61,710 nt of DNA from Prevotella ihumii (GTDB lineage: Bacteria > Bacteroidota > Bacteroidia > Bacteroidales > Bacteroidaceae), in NCBI RefSeq assembly GCF_900155655.1, contig NZ_LT706987.1:228886-290595 (forward strand), read 5' to 3'. Positions 52,804-61,710 of the stretch are shown here, piece after piece (within the stretch, counting starts at the first letter, position 1; each line of letters starts with the position of its first letter). The translations under genes and the position numbers were made by a program. Under the pieces are notes generated by a model, which saw only the letters and a program-made list of their open reading frames with translations, ran no database searches and was not told where the DNA came from.

Positions 52804-55716
52804 ATGGCAAAACTTGATATAAAGAGAAACGAACGAGATTGGGCTGGTCAACTTATTAGTTGGATAAAATCAGCTATTGACAGAAAGACTACTGTTTTTC
52901 AAGATGCAACTAATGATACAGGAGTAAAAATGAAATCGGGAAGAACTAAATTTCCTGATATTCTTCTTTTCGTTGATAAGACTTCTGGTGTAATATTCAA
53001 TGGATGGGAATTGAAGTTTCCAGATACTGCCGTTGACGATACCGTTATGTTGGAGAATGCGCTGGAAAAGGCACATAAACTACTCTCTGATTCCTTTGTT
53101 ACATGGAACGGTGCAGAAGCTATCATTTGGCATATAGACGATGAAGAATATACACTTGACAGCCTATCAAAGTTAAAAGTCTACCCAAAGGTTTCAACTA
53201 TCAACAATCGTGAGGATTTAGCTGATCCTGTAAAGTTTGCACAGCACGAACCATTATTGAAAGAACGTACAGAGGAAATTCTGCATGATTTAGATTCTTT
53301 GTATCATAATGGAACTTTGAAACCTGCACTTGATATTTCAGGGAACATAATTGAAGCTGTACAACAAGCATCAGCAATTATTATCCCTCAATTTAAAGAA
53401 GCCATTATTAAGGAAAAGGGCAGTAATCGTGCGTTTAGAGATGAGTTTAATAAATGGAAAATTTATGAAAGTTCCACTTTGAGGATTTTAGAATCCTCAT
53501 CAAGAAAGAGAGAATATGTCATACCAGAACAGGTTTTGGCGAAGTTTACGTTCTACAATTTAATAGGAAAAATAATTTTCTATTTGACCCTCTGTGAGAA
53601 TTTAAGTGGAGAATTGGAACCAATTACTTTTGATGAAAGTGAGTCTGCTAAAGATTTGTTGAATAGCTATTTTGACGAAGCAAAGAAGATAGATTATCAA
53701 GCTATCTTTCAACCGTATTTTACAGATAGTATAGAATATTCTGATTTGACCGATAAAGCGATTTATGCCCTATTGAAAGTGCTTACTTCTTTCGATCTTA
53801 AGGTTTTACCAACGGAAGTTATTGGTCATATATTGGAGAATCTTGTACCTGATGATGAGAAGCAAAAGTTTGGTCAATATTTCACTAATGAATTATTGGC
53901 AAACCTTGTGGCATTCCCTGTTGTTAAAACTAATAAGGACGTATTGTTCGACCCTACTTGTGGGACTGGTACTTTTCTAAATTCTTTTTATGAGATTTTA
54001 CGAGCTTTAGGTACAAAGGAGCATGGAGAACTACTAAAGCAGATTTGGGGCAATGATGTTTCCCACTTCCCTGCTATTTTATCTGTTATCAACCTATATA
54101 AGCAAGATGTGGTTGCAACCGATAATTTTCCTCGTGTTATGCGTGATGACTTCTTTAATTTGAAAGTTGGAAAAAAGGTCGTTTTCCCCGATTCGCATGA
54201 TCACACAAAGCATATTGAGGTCTCAATACCTACTTTTGACGGTATTGCAAGTAATTTTCCGTTTATACAGCAAGAGGATATTCTAAACGAGAAGCTATCA
54301 GCTTTCTTTAGAGAACAATTTCAAAGCGAGCAGCAAGCATTTTTGAAAGATAATACTTTCAAAATCAACGAACGCTCAGATTATTTCACATATTGTGTTT
54401 ACAATGCAGACCGATTCCTTAAACCCGACGGTTGCTTGTCTGCGATAACATCAAATGCATGGTTAGGTAAAGAGTATGGCTTCCAATTTAAAAAGTTCTT
54501 GTTAGACAATTTTCATATACGATATGTCGTAAAGAGCAATGCAGAACATTGGTTTAAGGATTCTCAGGTATCTACTATTTATTTTGTGTTGGATAAAACA
54601 CAGAGTGACGAGCCTACAAGGTTTATCACTCTTAACCGCAAGCTTAATGAACTATTTGTTGCGGACTCTATTAGCGAGCAAATAAAGCAGATTGAAGACT
54701 TTTATAGCGACATTGATAATTGTAGCGACCCTTGTAATGATTTGTGGGAGAAGGACAACTTCTTTAATGACCTATATAAGCGTAAGGATGGAAGATTGTC
54801 AGTATGTTTAGCATCTAAAGAATGTTTATTGGGCAGTCTTGATAGTAAGACTAATTGGGGACAATTCTTCTTTTCTACCAACTTGTTTGGCAGCTTTGAA
54901 AATTGTTTGACTCAATATCATCCAAGCATAGTAAAAGTGTTCAGAGGTGAGCGAACAGGATGGAACCAAATGTTTGTTATCAAAGAAGAAAATGTAAGGA
55001 CTTCACACATTGACGAAAAGTATTTGGTTCCGTATGTAAAGTCATCATCAGAACTCCAACAGATAGAGTTTGATGAAAAATACAAGTTCTGGCTATTTGT
55101 CTGTCAAGAAGAGAAAAAGGCAATAGATGAAGGGACAAAATCGTGGATTGATAAATTTGTGAATGTGCCAAACAGAAATGGCAGCCAAACCGTGTCAGAG
55201 GCGTGCGCAGGACACCGTCCTTTTTGGTATTCTCTAAATCCCAAAAGAGGACACATAATCACGGCAATTAATCCCTACGAACGCTTCTTCTTTACTTTTT
55301 CCAAAGAACCATTTGCTATTGATCAACGCTTGATAGCAATGCAGGTACAGGAAGGCTATGATGTGGAGCTAATAGCAGCTTTACTCAATTCTGTTATTAC
55401 ATTCTTAATACTTGAAATGCGTGGTACTTCACGTAATTTGGGTGCTTTAGATTTAAACGCTGACTTCCTTAAGCAGATTAAGATGCTAAATCCTAACTTA
55501 TTGAGCAAAAAAGATGTAGATGCAATAATCGCAGCATTTCAACCATTAAAGAATCGATCTATTAATTCTGTGGTTGATGAAGTTACTCGCACGGATAGGC
55601 GTAATTTTGATGCGACAGTATTAAGATGTTTTGGCTTAGACGAGCAGCTGCTTGACAGTCTGTATAATATCCTTATTGGTGCAGTAAATGATAGAATATC
55701 TATGTCAAAAAGATAG
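52804..55716 (+). CDS. fused PD-(D/E)xK nuclease and N6-adenine methyltransferase (type IIG-like)
   Basis: 970 residues. The N-terminal nuclease motif is P51-D52 ... E69-L-K71 (TKFPDILLF, GWELKFP). A gamma-class-order methylase has SAM motif LFDPTCGTGTF (about 382) and catalytic motif IASNFPFIQ (about 484), followed by a recognition domain (about 700-950). The motif IV is NFPF instead of the usual NPPF/Y, which may weaken or alter methylation and explain the partner methylase. It starts five bases after that gene. Confidence 0.85.
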   Translation: MAKLDIKRNERDWAGQLISWIKSAIDRKTTVFQDATNDTGVKMKSGRTKFPDILLFVDKTSGVIFNGWELKFPDTAVDDTVMLENALEKAHKLLSDSFVTWNGAEAIIWHIDDEEYTLDSLSKLKVYPKVSTINNREDLADPVKFAQHEPLLKERTEEILHDLDSLYHNGTLKPALDISGNIIEAVQQASAIIIPQFKEAIIKEKGSNRAFRDEFNKWKIYESSTLRILESSSRKREYVIPEQVLAKFTFYNLIGKIIFYLTLCENLSGELEPITFDESESAKDLLNSYFDEAKKIDYQAIFQPYFTDSIEYSDLTDKAIYALLKVLTSFDLKVLPTEVIGHILENLVPDDEKQKFGQYFTNELLANLVAFPVVKTNKDVLFDPTCGTGTFLNSFYEILRALGTKEHGELLKQIWGNDVSHFPAILSVINLYKQDVVATDNFPRVMRDDFFNLKVGKKVVFPDSHDHTKHIEVSIPTFDGIASNFPFIQQEDILNEKLSAFFREQFQSEQQAFLKDNTFKINERSDYFTYCVYNADRFLKPDGCLSAITSNAWLGKEYGFQFKKFLLDNFHIRYVVKSNAEHWFKDSQVSTIYFVLDKTQSDEPTRFITLNRKLNELFVADSISEQIKQIEDFYSDIDNCSDPCNDLWEKDNFFNDLYKRKDGRLSVCLASKECLLGSLDSKTNWGQFFFSTNLFGSFENCLTQYHPSIVKVFRGERTGWNQMFVIKEENVRTSHIDEKYLVPYVKSSSELQQIEFDEKYKFWLFVCQEEKKAIDEGTKSWIDKFVNVPNRNGSQTVSEACAGHRPFWYSLNPKRGHIITAINPYERFFFTFSKEPFAIDQRLIAMQVQEGYDVELIAALLNSVITFLILEMRGTSRNLGALDLNADFLKQIKMLNPNLLSKKDVDAIIAAFQPLKNRSINSVVDEVTRTDRRNFDATVLRCFGLDEQLLDSLYNILIGAVNDRISMSKR

Positions 55717-56650
55717 TTCAAAATTTATTCTACAATTAATATATCAATTAGAGCAAAGATATAAAACACTATGGAGATGAACGAGTTTAAGCAAGTGCTT
55801 AAAAATAATGTTAGTGAGTTAATCGCATTACAAGAACAGTGTCAAAATACAGATGTTAAGTGTGCTCAAAGCATTCTTAACACTATCTTATGGATGAAAG
55901 AAATCAATGAAGATATAGAAGGGGGGATAATACCATCTTCTTATGATAATATACTAATAAATAGCTTTGACATTCTTTCTCCAATGATGGATGTAATAAG
56001 ACAAAATATAAGTAATAACGCGATAGAGAATATTGCAAATCTTGATAATTTTTTTTTATCTCAAATAACTGCAAATATAGATAGTTACCACTTCTATAAG
56101 AGTTTAGGATTTGCACAAGAAAACACCGTGGTTGTAGGGGCTAATGGTTGTGGTAAAACAACCTTAGCTAATACGTTGCAGAAATCCTTAAATGTTAAAG
56201 ATGGTATCGTTATCCCTGCTCAAAAACTACTTATCATACCAACATTTAGCAGTACACCTAATTATGCTGCTACTGCAGAGAGATATAATCAATACCAAAG
56301 AGAAATATTAGATGATAAGCAAACATTTAATGCTTCTAAAGATGATGATCTCCCATGGAATGTAACAAAACAATATGGATCGGAATTTAGATACGTTTTA
56401 GCTGCATTATATTCAGAAAGAATGGCGCGCAGAAATAAGTTTTGTGATGCCTATGAAAGAGGCGAAAGACCTTCGGAGCAACAATTACACAGCGTGTTAG
56501 ATCGAACTGCCGGCATTTGGAATTTCTTAATTGAACACAGGACTTTACAATGTGACGATAGTAATAATTTGATTTTAACTGATGATACGGTAAAAGAGGC
56601 TTATCCTGCTTTTCAAATGAGTGATGGAGAACGTATTATTTTATATCTTG

Positions 56651-58255
56651 CCTTAATTCCGCAGTATTTTTTCTTGTGAGAAAATTTTATATGTTGAGAT
56701 GTCTTTTTGGGGCTCTATATGTTGATATGAGGTGCTTCGGTGTTTTTGGGGTCTTTTCTAAGCATAAAATCCCCCACCCAAACCAATGGGGAAGTATGAA
56801 AAACCACAAAAAATGATGTTTATTCAATAAAGACCTCAGCGTAGTAGTTTTTATTTGTATATAGGTTCAGAACGTTCTGCCTTCCAGTGCGCACCCATTT
56901 TGCTGGTACGTTGACAAAATGGAGGATAAAGGCTTTCAGCCTGCTTGTCTTTTTCAACGGCTTGACCTTATCGCTGATATGACGGACGAGATAGAGATAG
57001 AAGTTCTTCAGCATGGCGGTAACCATCATAAAAACCATATTCTCAGCCATAAAGGAAAAGGGCAGATGTGACCATCCGAAGTCATTGTTCTGTATGTCGA
57101 AGTTCTTTTCGCTTGCTCCACGCTCATTATAAAATGTAATGATGTCTTTCTCGGTAGACATCCAGTTATTGGTGAGGATACAGCGGTATGTGTATATTAC
57201 TCCGAACATATCTGTCTGTTGCTTGCCATCCTTGTCTTTCAAAGGACTACGCTGTACGACAAGCCTGTATGACTTTCCTTCTATTAAGTTGTCTATGCTG
57301 ACGGAGGTGACATCGCATCTCTCATAATCAACCTCAACACTCTTCCATTCTTTCAGCTGGCGGAAGTCCTCGTGTCGGCTGCCGCAGTTGGCAGCACGTA
57401 TATAGAACGTGTTGCAGCGCTGCTCTACGGTTTGGATAATTTCCTTTGAGAACGATCCGCAATCAGCACGGAAACGCTCTATTACCACACCAAGTTCTGA
57501 GGTTACACGGTCCATAATGCGACGGAGCGTGTCTTCTTGATGGAATCTCACATTGGTGTTTCCGTCACGATTCTCACCTCCGACTATGATTCCCCCAATG
57601 GAAGCCCAACCAGGGAAATAGCCAAAATCCTGCTTGTAAGAATATTTTGCATCGAACTTGTGGGCTGGAATAAACTGGTGATCAAAGTCTAAGTCAACAT
57701 GACTGCCCACCTTTATAAGCCCCATTCTTCGTATCATCCGTAAAAGTAAGGTATTCAACTTTTCTGCTGTGTTGAAACTATACGACTTGTCGGAGGTCTT
57801 GCTCTTATAGACAATATTTTTCTCGGTAAGCTCCTTTAGTCCGCGCCCCACAGTGTCGGCACCGGGTAACAGCGTATCAGGTCTTTGCTTGAACTGCCCA
57901 ATAAGCGCATTGATGTCCTCAAGGCATTCTCCACCACAAAGGTAACTGAAGAAGAGAGATCCAAAAATACTTCCATAACAGAATGCTTTGCCGCTACTTC
58001 CACGTTTGCCCAATACAGATTCGGTAAGTTTTTCAAAGCCCAACTTTGAGAAAACGTCCATAATATGATAAATTCCACCGAAAGAAGTGATATTCTCGTT
58101 TTTAATTGCTACCTTTGCCATATCAGTTTTTTTTGCTTACTTGTTATGTTTACAGCACCAAGATAGGTGAAATTTCTGACATATCCAAGTGTTTTGAGAA
58201 CTTTGTTTCTCAGGCACTTGGAGTTCTTACAAGAATTTATGCTGCGGAATTAAGG
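56651..58255 (-). mobile_element. IS1380-family insertion sequence, 1,605 bp
   Basis: Termini CCTTAATTCCGCAG (56651-56664) and CTGCGGAATTAAGG (58242-58255) are perfect 14-base inverted repeats, with weaker similarity continuing inward. Target duplication TCTTG at 56646-56650 and 58256-58260. IS1380 elements have CC-starting ends and 4-5 bp duplications. Confidence 0.95.
56820..58121 (-). CDS. IS1380-family transposase
   Basis: 433 residues, full length. It has the DLDFDHQFIP region with the first catalytic Asp, FRADCGSFSKEII with the second, and ERGASEKNFDIQNNDFGWSHLP, the IS1380 Glu motif (YNERG..E..). Probably functional. Confidence 0.92.
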   Translation of the reverse strand: MAKVAIKNENITSFGGIYHIMDVFSKLGFEKLTESVLGKRGSSGKAFCYGSIFGSLFFSYLCGGECLEDINALIGQFKQRPDTLLPGADTVGRGLKELTEKNIVYKSKTSDKSYSFNTAEKLNTLLLRMIRRMGLIKVGSHVDLDFDHQFIPAHKFDAKYSYKQDFGYFPGWASIGGIIVGGENRDGNTNVRFHQEDTLRRIMDRVTSELGVVIERFRADCGSFSKEIIQTVEQRCNTFYIRAANCGSRHEDFRQLKEWKSVEVDYERCDVTSVSIDNLIEGKSYRLVVQRSPLKDKDGKQQTDMFGVIYTYRCILTNNWMSTEKDIITFYNERGASEKNFDIQNNDFGWSHLPFSFMAENMVFMMVTAMLKNFYLYLVRHISDKVKPLKKTSRLKAFILHFVNVPAKWVRTGRQNVLNLYTNKNYYAEVFIE

Positions 58256-59297
58256 TCTTGTAGGGAGGGTGTTATTAGCTCCAAAGAATTCTCTTATTAT
58301 AATTGATGAGCCAGAAATGTATTTACACAAGACTATAGTTGATAAATTATGGAATAAATTAGAGTTGGAAAGACAGGATTGCACTTTTCTATATCTAACA
58401 CATGATTTACAATTTGCAGCGAACCGTGATGCTCGAAAGGCTTGGATACGTTCCTTTGAATATCCTTCAAAATGGACTATAGATAACATTGAGGGAAATG
58501 AAATTCCTGAAGAATTATTATTAAAACTCTTAGGTAGCAGAAAGAAGATTCTATTTTGCGAAGGAAAGAGAAATAGTTTAGATTCGAAGATATTTGAATT
58601 ATTGTTTGAGAATTATACTATAACCCCTGTTGAAACATGTAAAGATGTGATAAACTTTACAAAATCTTTTAATAAAATACCCAATACAGTTGCAAAAGCC
58701 TATGGAATAATTGATCATGACTTTCGTTCAAAAGAACAACTTGCAAAATTAGAGGAACAAAATGTATTTTCTTATGATGTGGCAGAAGTAGAAAATCTAT
58801 TCTTATTGCCGGACATTATCATAGGATTTGCTAAGTACAAAAATGAAGAGTGTGATATTGATGAAATTAAAACACGTATTTTAAACCAGTTTGAAAAAGA
58901 TAAGCAAGCGCAGGTATCTCAGTTTGTTTCATCTGCTATCAATGCTTATTTTAAATCATCCCATATCTCAGTTGGTAATAAGAAAGAAGAAGTAGAACAG
59001 AATTTTCAAAAGTTTATATCAGAAGTTGATATTAACAAGTTATTTAATGAACGAGAATCTTGTATAAATGGTGTAATAGCCAACAAAGAGTATGAAAGAG
59101 CTATCATGTTATACAATAATAAGGGGCTACATACTGTAATAGAGAAATATTTTAATATGGGAGATTATAGACATAAGGCTTTGGATTATTTGAGAAGAAC
59201 AAAGGAAATAGAACCTATAAAAAGAGTTTTCCCTGACCAGTTATGGAATGGTGATTAATGCTGGTTGGGAACAATTTGGGAACATTTACAAAATAAG

Positions 59298-59336
59298 AAA
59301 AAGCTAAGTGTTGAATAATCAACCACTTAGCTTTTT
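59298..59336. terminator. bidirectional terminator
   Basis: AAAAAGCTAAGTG and CACTTAGCTTTTT form a perfect 13-bp stem with inner GTTGA/TCAAC pairing. It separates the ATPase gene (+) from the tRNA gene (-). Confidence 0.9.
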
Positions 59337-59339
59337 GCT

Positions 59340-59424
59340 TGGTACCCAGACCCGGGCTCGAACCGGGATGGATTGCTCCACTGGTGTTTGAGACCAGCGC
59401 GTCTACCTATTCCGCCATCTGGGC
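59340..59424 (-). tRNA. tRNA-Leu (CAA)
   Basis: An 85-base class II tRNA with encoded CCA. Acceptor stem GCCCAGA/TCTGGGT, anticodon stem CTGGT/ACCAG with loop CTCAAAC giving anticodon CAA, long variable arm TGGAGCAATCCA, and T-arm CCCGG-TTCGAGC-CCGGG. tRNA genes are common integration sites, but I found no second copy of its 3' end in the window. Confidence 0.95.
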
Positions 59425-60014
59425 TTTTAATTTGAGAATGTATAATTCTTTAAAAGCGGTGCAAAGGTATGAATATTTTTTGAGATGAGCAAATTTTTTG
59501 CTTAAAATATAACGAATATATTTCAAATATATTTCAAATATAATGTTTGATAGGCCCAGTACATAGCATTTCAAATGCAAAACATATATGTATGGGAGGC
59601 AACTAATCAAAGAAAAGGAGGAAAAATCGAAGTTGATGTAAATCGACTGATAATGAGGAGGAAACGGAACGGTTTGCATAAGACTGCACTGTTCGTAAAG
59701 GGCAGGAATATGCAGATTTAGGCAGAAGTTCAGTTACCAAACCGTTACCCAATTTTGCCATAGGTAACGATGGAGTAATATTTGGTAACTGAATTATTTT
59801 CGCACGTGTGAATGTTGCTACGGTCGGCAGTTTTCTGCATAAGTGATGAACGCTTTGAATTTGGTAATTTTGCCACAAAACATCAAAGCGTATGAAAACA
59901 GAAAAGATCACAAGTTCAACATAGAACTGCAATTTCAGGTGTAGGTTTAGCTTAATAATCTATACCAGAAAACACCGAGGGGTTTGGGGGCGAGCAGCCC
60001 CCATGAGTGGAAAA
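59425..60014. other. 590-base gene-free stretch between tRNA and IS30
   Basis: Antisense frames here lack protein character. It holds a nested palindrome (59729-59793) and a GGGGGC/GCCCCC hairpin near 59985-60001. It may be the scarred attachment region of an element whose integrase fragment lies beyond the IS30. Confidence 0.4.
59729..59793. repeat. nested perfect palindrome with four GTTACC half-sites
   Basis: Outer arms TTCAGTTACCAAA (59729-59741) and TTTGGTAACTGAA (59781-59793) and inner arms CGTTACC (59743-59749) and GGTAACG (59763-59769) all pair perfectly. Four GTTACC sites in alternating orientation suggest protein binding, for example by an excisionase or integrase. Confidence 0.75.
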
Positions 60015-61053
60015 TCAACAAGCAATGCTTAAAAAATAAAAAAGGGAGACCTCTGTCTCCCAAAGATTAATTAATTTTGCATTGTTATGTACAAACAATT
60101 AACCTCGGAGCAAAGGTACACAATTTCTGTGCTACTCCAAAATGGAATTAAATTAAAAGATATTGCGAAAGCGATAAAAGTATGTCCAAGTACAGTATCT
60201 CGTGAAATAAAACGTAATAGTGGGACCAAAGGACAGTATAATTGGGAAACTGCCCAAGCAAATGCAGCTCTCACAAAGCGAAAAAAGCCAGGCAATCATT
60301 CAATCAAAAAGGATGTTATGGATGAAGCGATACGTCTTCTTATTACAGAACAATGGTCTCCTGAACAAATATCTGGCGTGTTGGCTAAGGAAGGTAAACG
60401 TATTAGCCATGAAACCATATATCGTACGATACGTAAGGACAAGGCAAAAGGTGGAACACTATATAAACACTGTCGTCACAAGCTAAAGCATCGTGCCAAG
60501 CCTGTTGGTAGCAGACGTATATCCATACCCAATAGAACAAGTATCAGCGAGAGACCTACTGAAGTTGACGGAAAACGCTTTGGGGACTTCGAGATGGATA
60601 CAATTGTTGGAAGAGGAAATCATGGTGCTATTGTGACACTGATAGAACGCAGTACAAATATGCTATTTATGAGAAAACTTAAAAAGGGAAAGAATGCCAA
60701 GGAGTTAGCACGCACTGTAATACATTTGCTATCTCCATTCAAAGAGTATGTCAAGTCTATTACAACGGACAACGGCACAGAATTCGCTTGCCATGAAATG
60801 ATAAGCAAAAGCCTTGGTGTCACCGTCTATTTTGCTGACCCATACGCTTCATGGCAGAAAGGGGCTATAGAAAATGCTAACGGACTGATTAGACAATACG
60901 TGCCAAAAAAAGAAACGTTTGAACATGTCAGTCATCAACAAATAACAAAGTATTCAAAGAAAATTAACATGAGACCAAGAAAGAAATTAGAATTTAGAAC
61001 ACCATATGAGTGCTTTTACGAACTAATTAAGTAAATTTGCACTTGCTTGTTGA
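60015..61053 (+). mobile_element. IS30-family insertion sequence
   Basis: Terminal inverted repeats TCAACAAGCAA (60015-60025) and TTGCTTGTTGA (61043-61053) bracket a single transposase gene; length about 1,039 bp fits the family. A GGGAGAC/GTCTCCC hairpin lies at 60044-60060 just inside the left end. A target duplication is not clear. Confidence 0.8.
60087..61034 (+). CDS. IS30-family transposase
   Basis: 315 residues: an N-terminal helix-turn-helix (LTSEQRYTISVLLQNGIKLKD, STVSREIKRNSG), the family's WSPEQISGVL block, then the DDE domain with GDFEMDTIVG, SITTDNGTEFA and YASWQKGAIENANGLIRQY. Full length. Confidence 0.95.
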   Translation: MYKQLTSEQRYTISVLLQNGIKLKDIAKAIKVCPSTVSREIKRNSGTKGQYNWETAQANAALTKRKKPGNHSIKKDVMDEAIRLLITEQWSPEQISGVLAKEGKRISHETIYRTIRKDKAKGGTLYKHCRHKLKHRAKPVGSRRISIPNRTSISERPTEVDGKRFGDFEMDTIVGRGNHGAIVTLIERSTNMLFMRKLKKGKNAKELARTVIHLLSPFKEYVKSITTDNGTEFACHEMISKSLGVTVYFADPYASWQKGAIENANGLIRQYVPKKETFEHVSHQQITKYSKKINMRPRKKLEFRTPYECFYELIK

Positions 61054-61537
61054 ATTCACGCTTGAAGGTGTTGCTCTACCTCAAAAAGAGCGATCTGGAC
61101 AAGTCGGGCAAGGCTCCGATTATGGGACGCATTACCATTGGGCGTTCTATCGCACAGTTCAGTTGCAAGCTCTCTTGCAATCCCGACTTGTGGAATCCTC
61201 GTGAGAGCAGAATGGGCGGCAAGAGTCGTGAGGCGGTGGAAGTGAATGACAGGTTGGAGAATTTGCTGCTGTTCATTCAGTCAGCCTATCAGTCTTTGCT
61301 TACAAGAGGTTGCCCATTTGACGCAACCGACGTGAAGGAACTGTTTCAAGGCAGTGTGCAGACGTAGTGTATGCTCATCGAGAGGCTTGATATGGTCATA
61401 AACCCAAATCGGGCATTAGCCCGCAAAGGCTTTTTAACGCATTTAGATGTTATGCTTTTTTCGTCTTTGCACCTTATTTTGGCTCTTTTCGTTTGTTTTT
61501 TCAGTTGTTTAGCTCGCTAAACGTCTTCAAAAACAAC
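61054..61537 (+). pseudogene. tyrosine integrase N-terminal fragment
   Basis: NSRLKVLLYLKKSDLDKSGKA, then PIMGRITIGRSIAQFSCKLS and DVKELFQGSVQT, is the N-terminal arm and SAM-like domain of a Bacteroidetes tyrosine recombinase. The IS30 end sits exactly where the start codon should be. A TAG at 61365-61367 interrupts the frame, and CMLIERLDM continues in frame after it before the sequence becomes unrelated. The catalytic domain is absent. Presumably the former integrase of a neighbouring element. Confidence 0.85.
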
Positions 61538-61710
61538 GTAAGCATCCAATATTAGCCGACTTTCACACCAACAAATAACCCTTATATGTCTGGCAGCATA
61601 TAAGGGTTATTTGTTATTTGAAGTTTGAAGGTAGCATTTTAATGAGTTCCTCCTCCGTCATGTCCGGCAGGGGTCTTGAAAGAACTTCCTTCATCCATTT
61701 GTATGGCTCT
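61538..61710 (-). mobile_element. right end of an IS66-family element with TnpC 3' end
   Basis: The terminus GTAAGCATCCAATATTAGCC (61538-61557) matches the IS66 end at 45163-45182 over 20 bases in inverted orientation. From the window edge to 61614 the - strand encodes the TnpC C-terminus PYKWMKEVLSRPLPDMTEEE and on to LPSNFK. A perfect 19-bp hairpin (61570-61588/61597-61615) serves as its terminator. The element continues beyond the window. Confidence 0.85.

Larger units (their letters stand above)
55771..59258 (+). pseudogene. AAA ATPase with DUF4435/OLD-like domain, split by IS1380
   Basis: Removing 56651-58255 plus one TCTTG copy restores one frame of 625 residues. Part 1 has Walker A VGANGCGKTTLAN (about 122) and the ABC-type signature MSDGERIILYL. 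Part 2 begins VGRVLLAPKNSLIIIDEPEMYLH (Walker B), then LTHDLQ. A Toprim-like domain follows with ILFCEGKRNSLDSKIFELL and YGIIDHDFRS, as in OLD-type or DUF4435 defence proteins. It follows the nuclease gene by 54 bases in the same direction, suggesting an added arm of the defence island, now inactivated. Confidence 0.88.

Noticed and set aside
59407..59932. Two - strand ORFs between tRNA and IS30
   Set aside because: Overlap each other, the first covers the tRNA, the second covers the nested palindrome; no protein-like features.

Overview
The window looks like accessory DNA from a Bacteroidales bacterium, probably Prevotella, Porphyromonas, Bacteroides or a close relative. The evidence is a Bacteroidetes-type conjugation operon (TraE/F/G...J-K-M-N-O order), promoters of the form TTTG-18..20-TAnnTTTG, transposases of IS66, IS1634, IS1380 and IS30 type, and protein families that are common on Bacteroidetes elements (DUF3127, DUF4099/DUF3945, ArdC, WYL_2). 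The species cannot be fixed from the sequence. The window is a mosaic of at least three mobile modules.

Region 1 (1-37.4 kb) is a conjugative, replicating backbone. A long + strand operon (0.7-15.4 kb) encodes the mating channel: pilin-like TraE, TraF, the VirB4-like ATPase TraG, secreted VirB5-like subunits, TraJ, the TraK/TraM/TraN core, TraO, and the VirD4-like coupling protein. A cell-wall hydrolase lies on the opposite strand at 16.3-17.4 kb. A second + operon (17.5-27.8 kb) encodes proteins expected to act on DNA in the donor or recipient: a DUF4099/DUF3945 protein, a MutS-domain-I-like protein, the antirestriction protein ArdC, a Toprim primase, a zinc-ribbon protein and an HU-like protein. 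The relaxase (- strand) and its accessory protein diverge at 30.3-30.4 kb. They are followed by a candidate oriT, tandem repeats, an AT-rich zone, five 22-bp iterons and a Rep_3 initiator gene, so this part carries plasmid-like replication. From 33.4 to 36.8 kb there are small - strand genes separated by large structured intergenic regions.

Region 2 (37.5-48.5 kb) is a patchwork. It holds integrase-tail-like debris, a helix-turn-helix/primase-helicase module, an intact AbiE toxin-antitoxin pair with a clear palindromic operator, and the C-terminal part of a large SNF2-type helicase. It ends in a superfamily-3 helicase pseudogene truncated by IS66 and split by a 2,100-bp IS1634-like element with a CTAA target duplication.

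Region 3 (48.5-61.7 kb) is a mobilizable module (Toprim primase plus MOBV relaxase) followed by a defence island: a C-protein-like regulator, a beta-class DNA methyltransferase, a fused nuclease-methyltransferase, and an AAA/OLD-like ATPase. The ATPase is cleanly split by an IS1380 element with a TCTTG duplication. A tRNA-Leu(CAA) gene follows, then an IS30-family element that removed the start of a tyrosine integrase, and the end of an IS66.

The most interesting unexplained signals are: (1) two 240-bp repeats (34.5 and 36.8 kb) whose long stems differ in sequence but keep pairing around an identical 31-nt loop; (2) a 55-57-nt element in the leaders of three key genes (MutS-I-like, relaxase, Rep), each time in the sense orientation; (3) a shared C-terminal G-[LI]-K-hydrophobic tail on four neighbouring DNA-processing proteins, a possible export tag; (4) a near-identical oriT-like core beside two unrelated relaxases.
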